Part shown: piece by piece, positions 1 through 7,187 of the stretch
Layout of the letters: each line of letters begins with the position of its first letter
Numbering within the stretch: the stretch's first letter is position 1
From: Curtobacterium sp. MCBA15_001
Lineage (GTDB): Bacteria; Actinomycetota; Actinomycetes; Actinomycetales; Microbacteriaceae
Direction of reading: 5' to 3'
Assembly (NCBI RefSeq): GCF_001864835.1
Contig: NZ_MJGI01000006.1
Span: 132,989-196,988 of the forward strand
DNA: 64,000 bases
Translations under genes and position numbers: made by a program
Notes under the pieces: generated by a model
Seen by the model: only the letters and a program-made list of their open reading frames with translations
Told to the model about the DNA's origin: nothing
Databases searched by the model: none

Positions 1-36
1 CGCACCCGCACCCGCACCCCCACCCGCACCCGCGCC
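1..36. repeat. Short CGCACC-type hexamer tandem repeat at the window edge
   Basis: About six imperfect copies of the hexamer CGCACC (with CCCACC and CGCGCC variants) lie at the very start of the window, directly after the stop codon of the FUSC gene. The repeat may extend beyond the window. It could be a slippage-prone low-complexity tract; no function can be assigned. Confidence 0.6.
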
Positions 37-42
37 CAGCGG

Positions 43-1101
43 TCAGTCGTCCTCGCCGAGCAGTTCCTCACGCACGCGGCGCACGTCCTCGAGCAGCGCG
101 CCGATCAGGATCCAGTGCCGTGAGTTCGGCCGGATCACCTCGAGCGGTGCGGTCAGTGCCGGTCCGTCCGGCATCGCCTCCGGCTCGGCCTCGGACGTCG
201 ACGCCAGCTCGGTGGACTCGACCTGTCGGCCCAGTGCGCGCAGGTCCGCGCCGATCCGTGCCAGTTCGGTGGCGATCCGACCGACCATCGGGTCCGAGCG
301 CAGGTCCGGCGCGGTGTTGTCGCGGATCGCCCGCGTCATGCCGGTGACCCGCGTGACCAGGACCCGCAGGTGCTCCGCGACCGCCACGTCGCGCTCGAGG
401 ATCGTGCGGTGCCGTCCGCCGCGCGGGTTCATCGTGAGCGACTCCTGCGCCGAGACGAGTGACGCCTCGGCCTGGACGTGCTGCTGTCGGAGCGCCCGGG
501 CCCGGAGCAGTGCCTCGTGCCAGCGGTCCTGGTCCCACCCCTCGGTCAGGCCGATCGCGACCCCCTCGAACGCGGCCGCGGTGTCCCGTGCCAGGCGAGC
601 GACGGCCAGGTGACCCGGGCGGAGCAGCACGGGCGGCACGATGACGGCGTTCACGACGAGCGCGACGACCGCGCCGAGCACGGTCTCGAGGACCCGGTCC
701 GCCGAGTAGTTCGGCGTCACGACCCCCGCGGTCAGGACGAGCATCCCGCTGATGCCCACCTGCGTCGCCGAGGTCGGGGTGAGCCGGAGTGCCCACGCGA
801 TGAGGATCGCCACGACGATGACGAGCAGCACCACCCAGACGGCGTCGCCGAGCAGCAGGTGCGCGCCGGTCGCCAGGACCACCCCGAGGACGACGCCGGC
901 GCTCCGTTCGAGGCCCTTCACGAACGACTGGTTGATGCTCGGCTGCACGACGAGCAGCGCTGCGATCGCGGCGAAGGTCGGGAACGGACCCTGGATGAGG
1001 AGTCGGCAGAGCAGCACCGCCGCGACCACGGCAACGGCGGTCTTGACCACCTGCAACAGGGGGGTGCGCTTCGAGCTGCGGAGGCGCGCGACCGGGTTCA
1101 C
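43..1101 (-). CDS. FUSC family inner-membrane protein (aromatic acid exporter-like)
   Basis: This 352-residue protein has an N-terminal block of about six hydrophobic segments (roughly residues 15-165, starting LLQVVKTAVAVVAAVLL), then a long helical cytoplasmic part with charged heptads. That is the layout of bacterial FUSC/ArAE proteins (fusaric acid resistance, p-hydroxybenzoate efflux). The substrate is unknown. The in-frame GTG at 1101 is preferred over an upstream GTG at 1167. On this strand a TAGCGT hexamer (1114-1109) lies 7 nt before it, the leaderless arrangement common here, and the choice avoids overlap with the divergent kinase gene. The family is clear; the transported compound is not. 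Confidence 0.8.
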   Translation of the reverse strand: MNPVARLRSSKRTPLLQVVKTAVAVVAAVLLCRLLIQGPFPTFAAIAALLVVQPSINQSFVKGLERSAGVVLGVVLATGAHLLLGDAVWVVLLVIVVAILIAWALRLTPTSATQVGISGMLVLTAGVVTPNYSADRVLETVLGAVVALVVNAVIVPPVLLRPGHLAVARLARDTAAAFEGVAIGLTEGWDQDRWHEALLRARALRQQHVQAEASLVSAQESLTMNPRGGRHRTILERDVAVAEHLRVLVTRVTGMTRAIRDNTAPDLRSDPMVGRIATELARIGADLRALGRQVESTELASTSEAEPEAMPDGPALTAPLEVIRPNSRHWILIGALLEDVRRVREELLGEDD

Positions 1102-1108
1102 CTGGCCA

Positions 1109-1114
1109 ACGCTA
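1109..1114 (-). promoter_or_regulatory. -10 element of FUSC gene (leaderless)
   Basis: TAGCGT reads on the minus strand and ends 7 nt before the GTG at 1101. This suits a transcript that begins at or within a base or two of the start codon. Confidence 0.5.
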
Positions 1115-1181
1115 GCCACGGTCCGCACGCCGAGCCGTGCACGAACGCGACGAATCCCCGTGGACACGGTTGACTGATCTC

Positions 1182-2426
1182 GTGTGGCCGAATCACGAGC
1201 GCGTCATCCCGGAGGCCTTCGTCGGCTCCGGGACCTCCGTCGTGGCCGCACGCGCGCACTCCGTCGAGCCGTCGGGCAACGGCTACCTGTACGGCTACGA
1301 GGTGGACACGGTCGACCGGGCCGGCCAGCGCGCCACGGTCCTGACCTACGTCGACACCGGCGGCGCCCACGACCAGAACAGTGCACTCGTCACCGACCCG
1401 GCGACGAACGAGCCGGTCTCGGTGTGGGCCTACCCGAACGACCCCGGGTTGCCGGTGCTGCCGCAGGTCACCTACCGCGACGCCGTCGCCGAGCTCCTGA
1501 CCACGCTCGGGATGCCCGTGACGAACCCGACGTTGACCGTCGCGGCCTACCGTCCGGGCAAGCGGGCCGTCGTCCGGGTCGACGCCCCCGAGGGCACGCT
1601 CTTCCTCAAGGTGGTGCGACCCCACCGCGTCGCACCCATCGTCCGGACCCACGAGCAGTTCGTCGCCGCCGGACTGCCGGTGCCCCGCGTGCTCTCGAGC
1701 CGCGGCGACGGCCTGCTCGTCCTCGAACGCATCCGGGGCGTGCCGGCGGGCAGCCGCATCCTCGACATCGCCGACGACCCGCGGTTCGTGGCCTCGCTCG
1801 CCGCGCTGACGGGCCGCATCGCCACCGTGCCGATGACCCAGCAGGCGCGCGCCGACGCGATGGACCACGCTGACTGGCACCGCCGCACCCTGGTGGCCGC
1901 GCTGCCGCAGGACGCGCCGCAGATCGACGAGCTGTACGACGCGATCGGGCGACGCTCGATCGGGTGGGCCGCCGCGACGAAGCAGGTCGTGCACGGGGAC
2001 CTGCACCTGGAGCAGGTCTTCGTGGACGAGGCCGAGCCGTGGCGCATCTCCGGGCTGCTCGACATCGACACGGCGGGCTGGGGGTACCCGGTCCGCGACA
2101 TCGGCGCGGTCGTGGCGCACCTCGTCGTCACCGGACTGTGGCACCGGTCCCGCGGTGATGCGGACCGCGGTGCCGCCGCGGAGCGGCTCGCCGACGCGAT
2201 CGCGCGGGACTGGGCGGCACGGAACCCGGTCGAGGCGGAGCGCCTGGGACCGGCCATCGGCGCCCAGCTGCTCGCCCATGCGGGTGGCCAGGCCACCACG
2301 GGCTCCGCGAACGGGATCGCCACCGCCGAGCAGCTGCTGGCGGCGACACGTGCCGCACTCGCGGTGCCGGCCCCGAGCCTCCCGTCCGACCCCGCGGCCC
2401 GTCCGCGTTCCGCACCCCTGCCCTGA
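1182..2426 (+). CDS. Aminoglycoside phosphotransferase-fold kinase (maltokinase-like)
   Basis: A 414-residue protein with the APH/choline-kinase catalytic signature VVHGDLHLEQVFVD around residues 265-280, followed by the metal-binding aspartate in SGLLDIDTAGWG. An upstream lobe contains KRAVVRVDAPEGTLFLKVV (ATP-lobe lysine). The N-terminal roughly 100 residues (YEVDTVDRAGQ, TYVDTGGAHD) are a separate cap, as in maltokinase-like members. The phosphate acceptor (sugar, choline, aminoglycoside) cannot be told from sequence. The start is uncertain: GTG 1182 has a TTGACT hexamer 6 nt upstream, and an in-frame GTG lies at 1137. The gene stands alone, divergent from FUSC. Confidence 0.75.
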   Translation: MWPNHERVIPEAFVGSGTSVVAARAHSVEPSGNGYLYGYEVDTVDRAGQRATVLTYVDTGGAHDQNSALVTDPATNEPVSVWAYPNDPGLPVLPQVTYRDAVAELLTTLGMPVTNPTLTVAAYRPGKRAVVRVDAPEGTLFLKVVRPHRVAPIVRTHEQFVAAGLPVPRVLSSRGDGLLVLERIRGVPAGSRILDIADDPRFVASLAALTGRIATVPMTQQARADAMDHADWHRRTLVAALPQDAPQIDELYDAIGRRSIGWAAATKQVVHGDLHLEQVFVDEAEPWRISGLLDIDTAGWGYPVRDIGAVVAHLVVTGLWHRSRGDADRGAAAERLADAIARDWAARNPVEAERLGPAIGAQLLAHAGGQATTGSANGIATAEQLLAATRAALAVPAPSLPSDPAARPRSAPLP

Positions 2427-2984
2427 CACGCGCGTCAGGTCCGACCACGCGCGTTCCGTCCCATGGCGCGCGCGATGGAACGCGGAAACGCGCGTGGCCG
2501 GTCGGAAGAAACGGCCGACTACGCGCGTTCCGACCACCCATGCGCGACCCGGCCCGTGATGGTGCGGGGAGCGCTCTGGTGGGAGCGCTCTGACGGGAGG
2601 CCCGACGCGCGCGGGGAGCGCCGACTCGCCTCCGGCGGTGGTCCGGGAGTAAACTGACCGCGCACGCACCGCGTGCCCGCCCGTCGCGTCGATTCCGGAC
2701 ACGGCGGACGACCGCTTGGTCGACGTGGGCACCGGGTCCGCGACCGCCGCCGGACGACCACCGTCCTGCAGTGGCGCGTGCGTGCAACGGCGCTGGATCC
2801 TCCGCGCAGACCGTCGCATCGGCTCAGGCGTCACCCGGCGCCCTCGGTGGAGCGGTCGCACACACGTCGTGGGGGTCGGCGGGCCACGGTGGCCCGCTGC
2901 CGGCATCGGTGCGACGGACGCACCGACGAGACTTCCGCCCGGACGGGCGGCTCGCCCCGGTCGCGGGGCGGAACAGGAGGAGCC
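2427..2984. other. 558-nt intergenic stretch: repeat cluster plus long leader of the helicase gene
   Basis: No convincing gene is present. Bases 2431-2545 hold several direct and inverted copies of ACGCGCGTTCC-like words (see the repeat entry). A TAAACT hexamer at 2650-2655 is a candidate -10. From there about 330 nt run to the helicase start, a leader far longer than others in the window. The leader contains GC-rich hairpin potential (GGGCCACGGTGGCCC near 2881). I looked for RNase P, tmRNA and riboswitch hallmarks and saw none. Confidence 0.5.
2431..2545. repeat. Cluster of ACGCGCGTTCC inverted/direct repeats (family D)
   Basis: CGACCACGCGCGTTCC (near 2440) and CGACTACGCGCGTTCCG (near 2517) are direct copies. 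GGAACGCGGAAACGCG and CGCGTGGCCGGTCGG between them are inverted relatives. The block begins 5 nt after the kinase stop codon, so it may serve as a 3'-end structure. Confidence 0.5.
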
Positions 2985-5111
2985 TTGGCTCGATCAGGCA
3001 CGCGGCGTGCAGCCGGTGGGACGCGGACCGCGTCGCGCCGGACCCGGCCGCTCGACAACGACGGCGTCATCCCGGTGCTCGCCCGCGCGGTGCGCGAGGT
3101 CGAGGCCGCTGCGCAGCGCGGTCCGCTCAAGGCGACGAACCGCACCAAGTTCCAGGCGGTCGCCCTGCTCATGCGCGAGGAACGCGCACGGGTCAAGGCG
3201 GACCCCGAGCTGACGGACGCGCAGCGCGCCGAGCAGATGAAGCGGCTCGACGGCGTGGCGACGATCCTGGCGAAGACGGCCGCGCGGGACACCAGCGTGA
3301 TCCAGCTGCTGACCGAAGAGGCCTCGGTCTCCGAGGCCACCCGCACCGTCAAGCGCGACATGATGATCGCGGGCGGCGTCGAGATGCAGCCCGAGGACCT
3401 GGTCATCGCGGCAGAGCCCGCCGCGGTGTCGGTCGCCCAGGAGCGCGCGGTCGTGCCGCAGGCGGTCGTGCAGCGGCAGCTGGCGAACCCGTTCCTGCCG
3501 CCGGACTTCGCGCTCGCGGACCAGCCCGTCGCGCACCCGCGACGCCTGGCGAACTGGGAGCTGTTCGGCCCGCTCTTCAAGTCCTTCGAGTACGGCGCGG
3601 GCGGGGGCGCGGCGTCGATGGCGCTGCCGGACCCAGGGTCCCTCGACACGCTCTCGGGCACCACGCTGATGCCGCACCAGGCCGAGCTCGTCGCCTCGGC
3701 GGCGCAGGGTCACCGCACGTTCCTGCTCGCCGACGAGCCGGGCCTCGGCAAGACCGCGCAGTCGCTGCTGGCGGCCGAGGCGGCGAAGGCGTACCCGCTG
3801 CTGGTCGTCGTGCCGAACGTGGTCAAGACGAACTGGGCGCGCGAGGCCGCCCGCTGGGTGCCGAACCGGCGCGCGACCGTCATCCACGGCGACGGCGACG
3901 ACCTGGACGGCTTCGCCGACGTCGTCATCGTGAACTACGAGATCCTCGACCGGCACGTCGGCTGGCTCGGCGCGTTCGGGTTCAAGGGGATGGTCGTCGA
4001 CGAGGCGCACTTCATCAAGAACAAGGACTCGCAGCGATCCAAGTTCGTGCTGCAGCTCGCCGAGAAGATCCGCGCACGCACGGCGGCGCCGCTCATGATG
4101 GCGCTCACCGGCACCCCGCTCATCAACTCGGTCGAGGACTTCCGCACGATCTGGGAGTTCCTCGGCTGGATCGACGACAAGAAGCCCCGCGCGCAGCTCA
4201 TGAACGAGCTCGAGGACATCGGCCTGACCCCGGCCGACCAGGGCTTCTTCTCCGAGGCCCGTCGTGCCGTGATCGACCTCGGCATCGTCCGGCGCCGCAA
4301 GGTCGACGTCGCCGCGGACATCCCCGCCCGCCGCATCGCCGACATCCCGGTCGAGCTCGACGGCGACGAGGGCCGTTCCATCCGCGACGCCGAGCGCGAG
4401 CTCACCGCGAAGCTGGTCAAGCGGTACCACCAGGCGCTCGACGCCCGCACCGGTCAGGCACCGGTCGAGGGCATCGACCACAAGCTCGTCCGCCAGGTCG
4501 CGCGGTGGGAGCTCGAGGACCAGGACGCGTCCTCGACGGGCGAGAACGTGTTCTCGATGGTGCGGCGCATCGGTCGTGCCAAGGCCCAGCTCGCGGCGGA
4601 CTACGCGGCACAGCTGGCGTCGAACGTCGGCAAGGTCGTGTTCTTCGCCAAGCACCTCGACGTGATGGACCAGGCCGAAGAGGTCTTCGCCCGCCGGCAC
4701 CTGCGCACCGCGACCATCCGCGGCGACCAGACCCCGGCCCAGCGCACGGCCGAGATCGACTCGTTCGTCAACGACCCCGACGTCGCGGTGATCGTCTGCT
4801 CGTTGACCGCGGCCGGCGTGGGCCTCAACCTGCAGGTCGCGTCGAACGTCGTCCTCGCCGAGCTGTCGTGGACGAGCGCCGAGCAGACCCAGGCGATCGA
4901 CCGCGTGCACCGGATCGGGCAGGCGGAACCCGTCACCGCGTGGCGCATCATCGCCGCGCAGACGATCGACACCAAGATCGCCGAGCTCATCGACTCGAAG
5001 GCCGGGCTCGCCGCTCGGGCGCTCGACGGGTCCGACGAGGAACTCGTCGACTCCGGCGACATCCAGCTCGACGCGATGGCGGCGCTGCTCACCGAGGCGC
5101 TCGGAGGCTGA
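2985..5111 (+). CDS. SNF2-family DEAD/DEAH helicase / ATPase
   Basis: A 708-residue protein. The N-terminal 180 residues are helical and charged, without a recognised domain. The SNF2 ATPase core follows: Walker A DEPGLGKTAQ at about 250, DEAH box VVDEAHFIKN with Asp339, motif III ALTGTPL. The C-terminal helicase lobe carries SLTAAGVGLNLQ and the motif VI signature QAIDRVHRIGQ, typical of SNF2 rather than UvrD or RecQ enzymes. Its role is probably ATP-driven translocation on duplex DNA in repair or remodelling, as for SMARCAL1/RapA relatives; the target is unknown. The TTG at 2985 is chosen because AGGAGGAG (2975-2982) precedes it and the reading frame upstream loses protein-like character. 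Confidence 0.88.
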   Translation: MARSGTRRAAGGTRTASRRTRPLDNDGVIPVLARAVREVEAAAQRGPLKATNRTKFQAVALLMREERARVKADPELTDAQRAEQMKRLDGVATILAKTAARDTSVIQLLTEEASVSEATRTVKRDMMIAGGVEMQPEDLVIAAEPAAVSVAQERAVVPQAVVQRQLANPFLPPDFALADQPVAHPRRLANWELFGPLFKSFEYGAGGGAASMALPDPGSLDTLSGTTLMPHQAELVASAAQGHRTFLLADEPGLGKTAQSLLAAEAAKAYPLLVVVPNVVKTNWAREAARWVPNRRATVIHGDGDDLDGFADVVIVNYEILDRHVGWLGAFGFKGMVVDEAHFIKNKDSQRSKFVLQLAEKIRARTAAPLMMALTGTPLINSVEDFRTIWEFLGWIDDKKPRAQLMNELEDIGLTPADQGFFSEARRAVIDLGIVRRRKVDVAADIPARRIADIPVELDGDEGRSIRDAERELTAKLVKRYHQALDARTGQAPVEGIDHKLVRQVARWELEDQDASSTGENVFSMVRRIGRAKAQLAADYAAQLASNVGKVVFFAKHLDVMDQAEEVFARRHLRTATIRGDQTPAQRTAEIDSFVNDPDVAVIVCSLTAAGVGLNLQVASNVVLAELSWTSAEQTQAIDRVHRIGQAEPVTAWRIIAAQTIDTKIAELIDSKAGLAARALDGSDEELVDSGDIQLDAMAALLTEALGG

Positions 5112-5150
5112 CGCGGGCGGCCGGTCCGCCGCCCTGGCATCGCGCCCCGA

Positions 5151-5192
5151 CACGAACATCGCGCCCCGTTGTGACGGGGCGCGATGTTCGTG
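5151..5192. repeat. Perfect 19-bp stem hairpin, family B; probable bidirectional terminator
   Basis: CACGAACATCGCGCCCCGT (5151-5169), a 4-nt loop TGTG, and the exact reverse complement (5174-5192). It lies between the convergent helicase and mycoredoxin genes. A second relative occurs at 30325-30368, and similarity extends past the stem into GGGGGTGCAAC (5194-5204). A partial direct copy, CATCGCGCCCCGA, precedes the stem at 5139. Confidence 0.8.
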
Positions 5193-5265
5193 CGGGGGTG
5201 CAACGGCGCAGACGGCGGAGCCGCGAGGCCGGCGGCCAGCCGGCGGCCGGGTGCTCCGGGGCCCG

Positions 5266-5538
5266 TCAGATGCGGGACTGCACCTCGGCCAGCGAGGGGT
5301 TCGTGGCGGTGCTGCCGTCGGGGAACACGAGGGTCGGCACGGTCTGGTTGCCGCCGTTGACCTCGGCGACGAGCTCGGCGGTGCCCGGGGTGGCCTCGAT
5401 GTCGACCTCGGTGAAGGGCACGCCGGCCTTGGACATCTGGTTCTTCAACCGGGCGCAGTACCCACACCAGGTGGTCGTGAACATGGTGACGGCGCCGGCC
5501 TGGGGCACGAACGCGTCGCGGGTGATCGTCTCGCTCAT
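5266..5538 (-). CDS. Mycoredoxin-type glutaredoxin
   Basis: A 90-residue thioredoxin-fold protein with the active-site motif TTWCGYCARL near residue 20 and the cis-proline region QTVPTLVFPDG, followed by the glycine/asparagine region typical of glutaredoxins. CGYC-type actinobacterial proteins of this size are mycoredoxins, which reduce mycothiol mixed disulfides. That assignment rests on the family, not on a direct test. ATG 5538 is chosen because a TAGCCT hexamer (5550-5545 on this strand) lies 6 nt upstream. A GTG two codons earlier would abut the -10. Confidence 0.88.
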   Translation of the reverse strand: MSETITRDAFVPQAGAVTMFTTTWCGYCARLKNQMSKAGVPFTEVDIEATPGTAELVAEVNGGNQTVPTLVFPDGSTATNPSLAEVQSRI

Positions 5539-5544
5539 CTGCAC

Positions 5545-5550
5545 AGGCTA
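5545..5550 (-). promoter_or_regulatory. -10 element of mycoredoxin gene (leaderless)
   Basis: TAGCCT on the minus strand ends 6 nt before ATG 5538. The matching divergent element for the CYTH-CHAD gene is 35 bp away. Confidence 0.5.
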
Positions 5551-5584
5551 CGTCCGCTGGTCGGGAGTCGCCGGTGACCCCTGG

Positions 5585-5590
5585 TAGACA
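5585..5590 (+). promoter_or_regulatory. -10 element of CYTH-CHAD gene (leaderless)
   Basis: TAGACA ends 7 nt before GTG 5598. There is no room for a Shine-Dalgarno site, so the transcript is probably leaderless. Confidence 0.45.
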
Positions 5591-5597
5591 GGGACGT

Positions 5598-7127
5598 GTG
5601 ACGGACACGCACCTCGAGATCGAGCGCACCTACGACCTGCCCGACGCGGCAGCCCTGCCGGACCTGATCGGGGTCGGCGGTGTTCTGCAGCTCGACCACC
5701 AGGACCCCTTCGAGCTCGACGCCACGTACTGGGACACCGAGCGGTACGACCTGGTGGCATCGCACGTGACCGTGCGTCGGCGCACCGGTGGCCACGATGC
5801 CGGGTGGCACATCAAGCGCGCCGCGTCCGACACGGTCCGGCACGAGCAGCACTTCCCGCTCACGGACGACACCGACACCGTGCCGGAGGGCGTCCTGGCG
5901 GCACTGTTCACCGAGCGCCGCGGCCGCGGACTCCGGCCTGTCGTGCAGATCACGACGACCCGGACCGTCACCCGGCTGCTGGACGAGGACGGCGACCAGG
6001 TCGCCGAGCTCGCGGACGACCGCGTCAGCGCCCAGCGGCTCGACGCCGACGCGCCGGCCGACCCGCGCACCTGGCGCGAGATCGAGGTCGAGACCGCCCC
6101 CGGCATCGACGAGCAGGTCGCGCACGAGTTCCTGGCATCCGTCGACGGACGCTTCGCGGCCGTCGGGGCCGGCCCCGCCGCGGTCGCGTCCAAGCTGGCA
6201 CGTGGGCTGGCCGGAGCACCCGCACCGCGCCTCCAGACCGAGGACAAGCCAGACAAGGGCACCACCGCCCGCATCCTGGCCAAGCGACTCCGCAAGCTGC
6301 GCGCAGCGCTCCTCGCCCAGGAGGCCCGGCTGCGGTCCGGCGAGAACGCCGAGCTCCGTGAGACGGCCGACACCACCCTCGAGATCGCCGCCCTGCTGCA
6401 GACGTACCGTCCGGCGTTCCCCGCCGACGTGACCGTCGACCGCGCGGTCGACGGCGCGAACGCCCTGGCCGAGGTCGCAGCACGCGCGGCGCTCGCCGAG
6501 TACCTGGTCGACCGCCTGCCGCGGGCGACGAGCCCGGCACAGGACCTGCTGGTCGACGCCATGACGCGCGAACGGATCCTCGCAGCCACGCGCGAACGCC
6601 GTGACGAAGCCGTGCGTGACGTGGTCACCGCGCTGCACGGTGAGCCGTTCCTGGAGCTGCTCGACGCGCTCGACGACGCGGTGGAGCGTCCGGCGCCGAC
6701 CGCGTGGTCGCTCCGCTCGCCGAAGAAGGTCGCGCAGGACGTGACCGCGACGGTGAAGCCCGAGGTCCGCGAGCTCGTCCGGAACGCCGTCGCGGACGAC
6801 ACCTCTGACTCCGCAGCCGAGCGCGAGGCAGCGGACCGGGCCGCGACCGAGCTGGCGTGGCAGGGCACCATGCGCGCCCGGTTGGCGATGGACGTCCTGG
6901 GCGACGACGCCTTCCCGCACGCGCTGTGGAAGCGCATCGGCAGCGCGGCCGACGTCCTCACCGAGCGGGTCCGGTCGCTGTGGGCGCTCGACGCACTCCG
7001 CACGCTGGCGGCGGTTGCCGACCGCGCGGGGGAGAGCACCTTCGCGTACGGCGTGCTGGCGGGGGACCGCGTCCGCCTGGCCGAGGAGTCCTACGACGAG
7101 GCGGTGCACGCGCTCAACCGCGTGTGA
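5598..7127 (+). CDS. CYTH and CHAD domain-containing protein
   Basis: A 509-residue protein. Residues 1-200 are a CYTH (triphosphate tunnel) domain: the opening HLEIERTYDLP, strands rich in alternating charged residues (VTVRRRTGGHD, WHIKRA, RVSAQRL, WREIEVE). Residues 220-509 form an alpha-helical CHAD domain with many Arg/Lys/His residues, proposed in the family to bind polyphosphate. Such fusions are thought to act on inorganic (poly)phosphates. The canonical CYTH ExExK signature reads EIERT here, so the lysine is replaced by threonine, which could affect catalysis. GTG 5598 is preferred because the upstream residues have no domain match and a TAGACA hexamer sits at leaderless spacing. Confidence 0.85.
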   Translation: MTDTHLEIERTYDLPDAAALPDLIGVGGVLQLDHQDPFELDATYWDTERYDLVASHVTVRRRTGGHDAGWHIKRAASDTVRHEQHFPLTDDTDTVPEGVLAALFTERRGRGLRPVVQITTTRTVTRLLDEDGDQVAELADDRVSAQRLDADAPADPRTWREIEVETAPGIDEQVAHEFLASVDGRFAAVGAGPAAVASKLARGLAGAPAPRLQTEDKPDKGTTARILAKRLRKLRAALLAQEARLRSGENAELRETADTTLEIAALLQTYRPAFPADVTVDRAVDGANALAEVAARAALAEYLVDRLPRATSPAQDLLVDAMTRERILAATRERRDEAVRDVVTALHGEPFLELLDALDDAVERPAPTAWSLRSPKKVAQDVTATVKPEVRELVRNAVADDTSDSAAEREAADRAATELAWQGTMRARLAMDVLGDDAFPHALWKRIGSAADVLTERVRSLWALDALRTLAAVADRAGESTFAYGVLAGDRVRLAEESYDEAVHALNRV

Positions 7128-7131
7128 ACGG

Positions 7132-7177
7132 CGACGGGGTGCGGTACTGCTCACACCGAGCAGGCCGCACCCCGTCG
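7132..7177. terminator. Hairpin between convergent CYTH-CHAD and S9 peptidase genes
   Basis: CGACGGGGTGCGG pairs with CCGCACCCCGTCG, continued by CTGCTC/GAGCAG with small mismatches around a 5-nt loop. The position 3' to both convergent genes supports a bidirectional intrinsic terminator. It has no clear T-tract, as is usual in high-GC actinobacteria. Confidence 0.75.
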
Positions 7178-7187
7178 TCGCGTCCGG

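Noticed and set aside
2655-2984. RNase P RNA, tmRNA or 6S RNA in the helicase leader
   Set aside because: None of the universally conserved RNase P or tmRNA segments could be found by eye, and the region ends in a Shine-Dalgarno for the helicase.
2771-5587. A 938-codon plus-strand frame overlapping the helicase gene
   Set aside because: It is in another frame of the helicase gene, of Arg/Gly/Ala composition, and runs antisense to the mycoredoxin gene.
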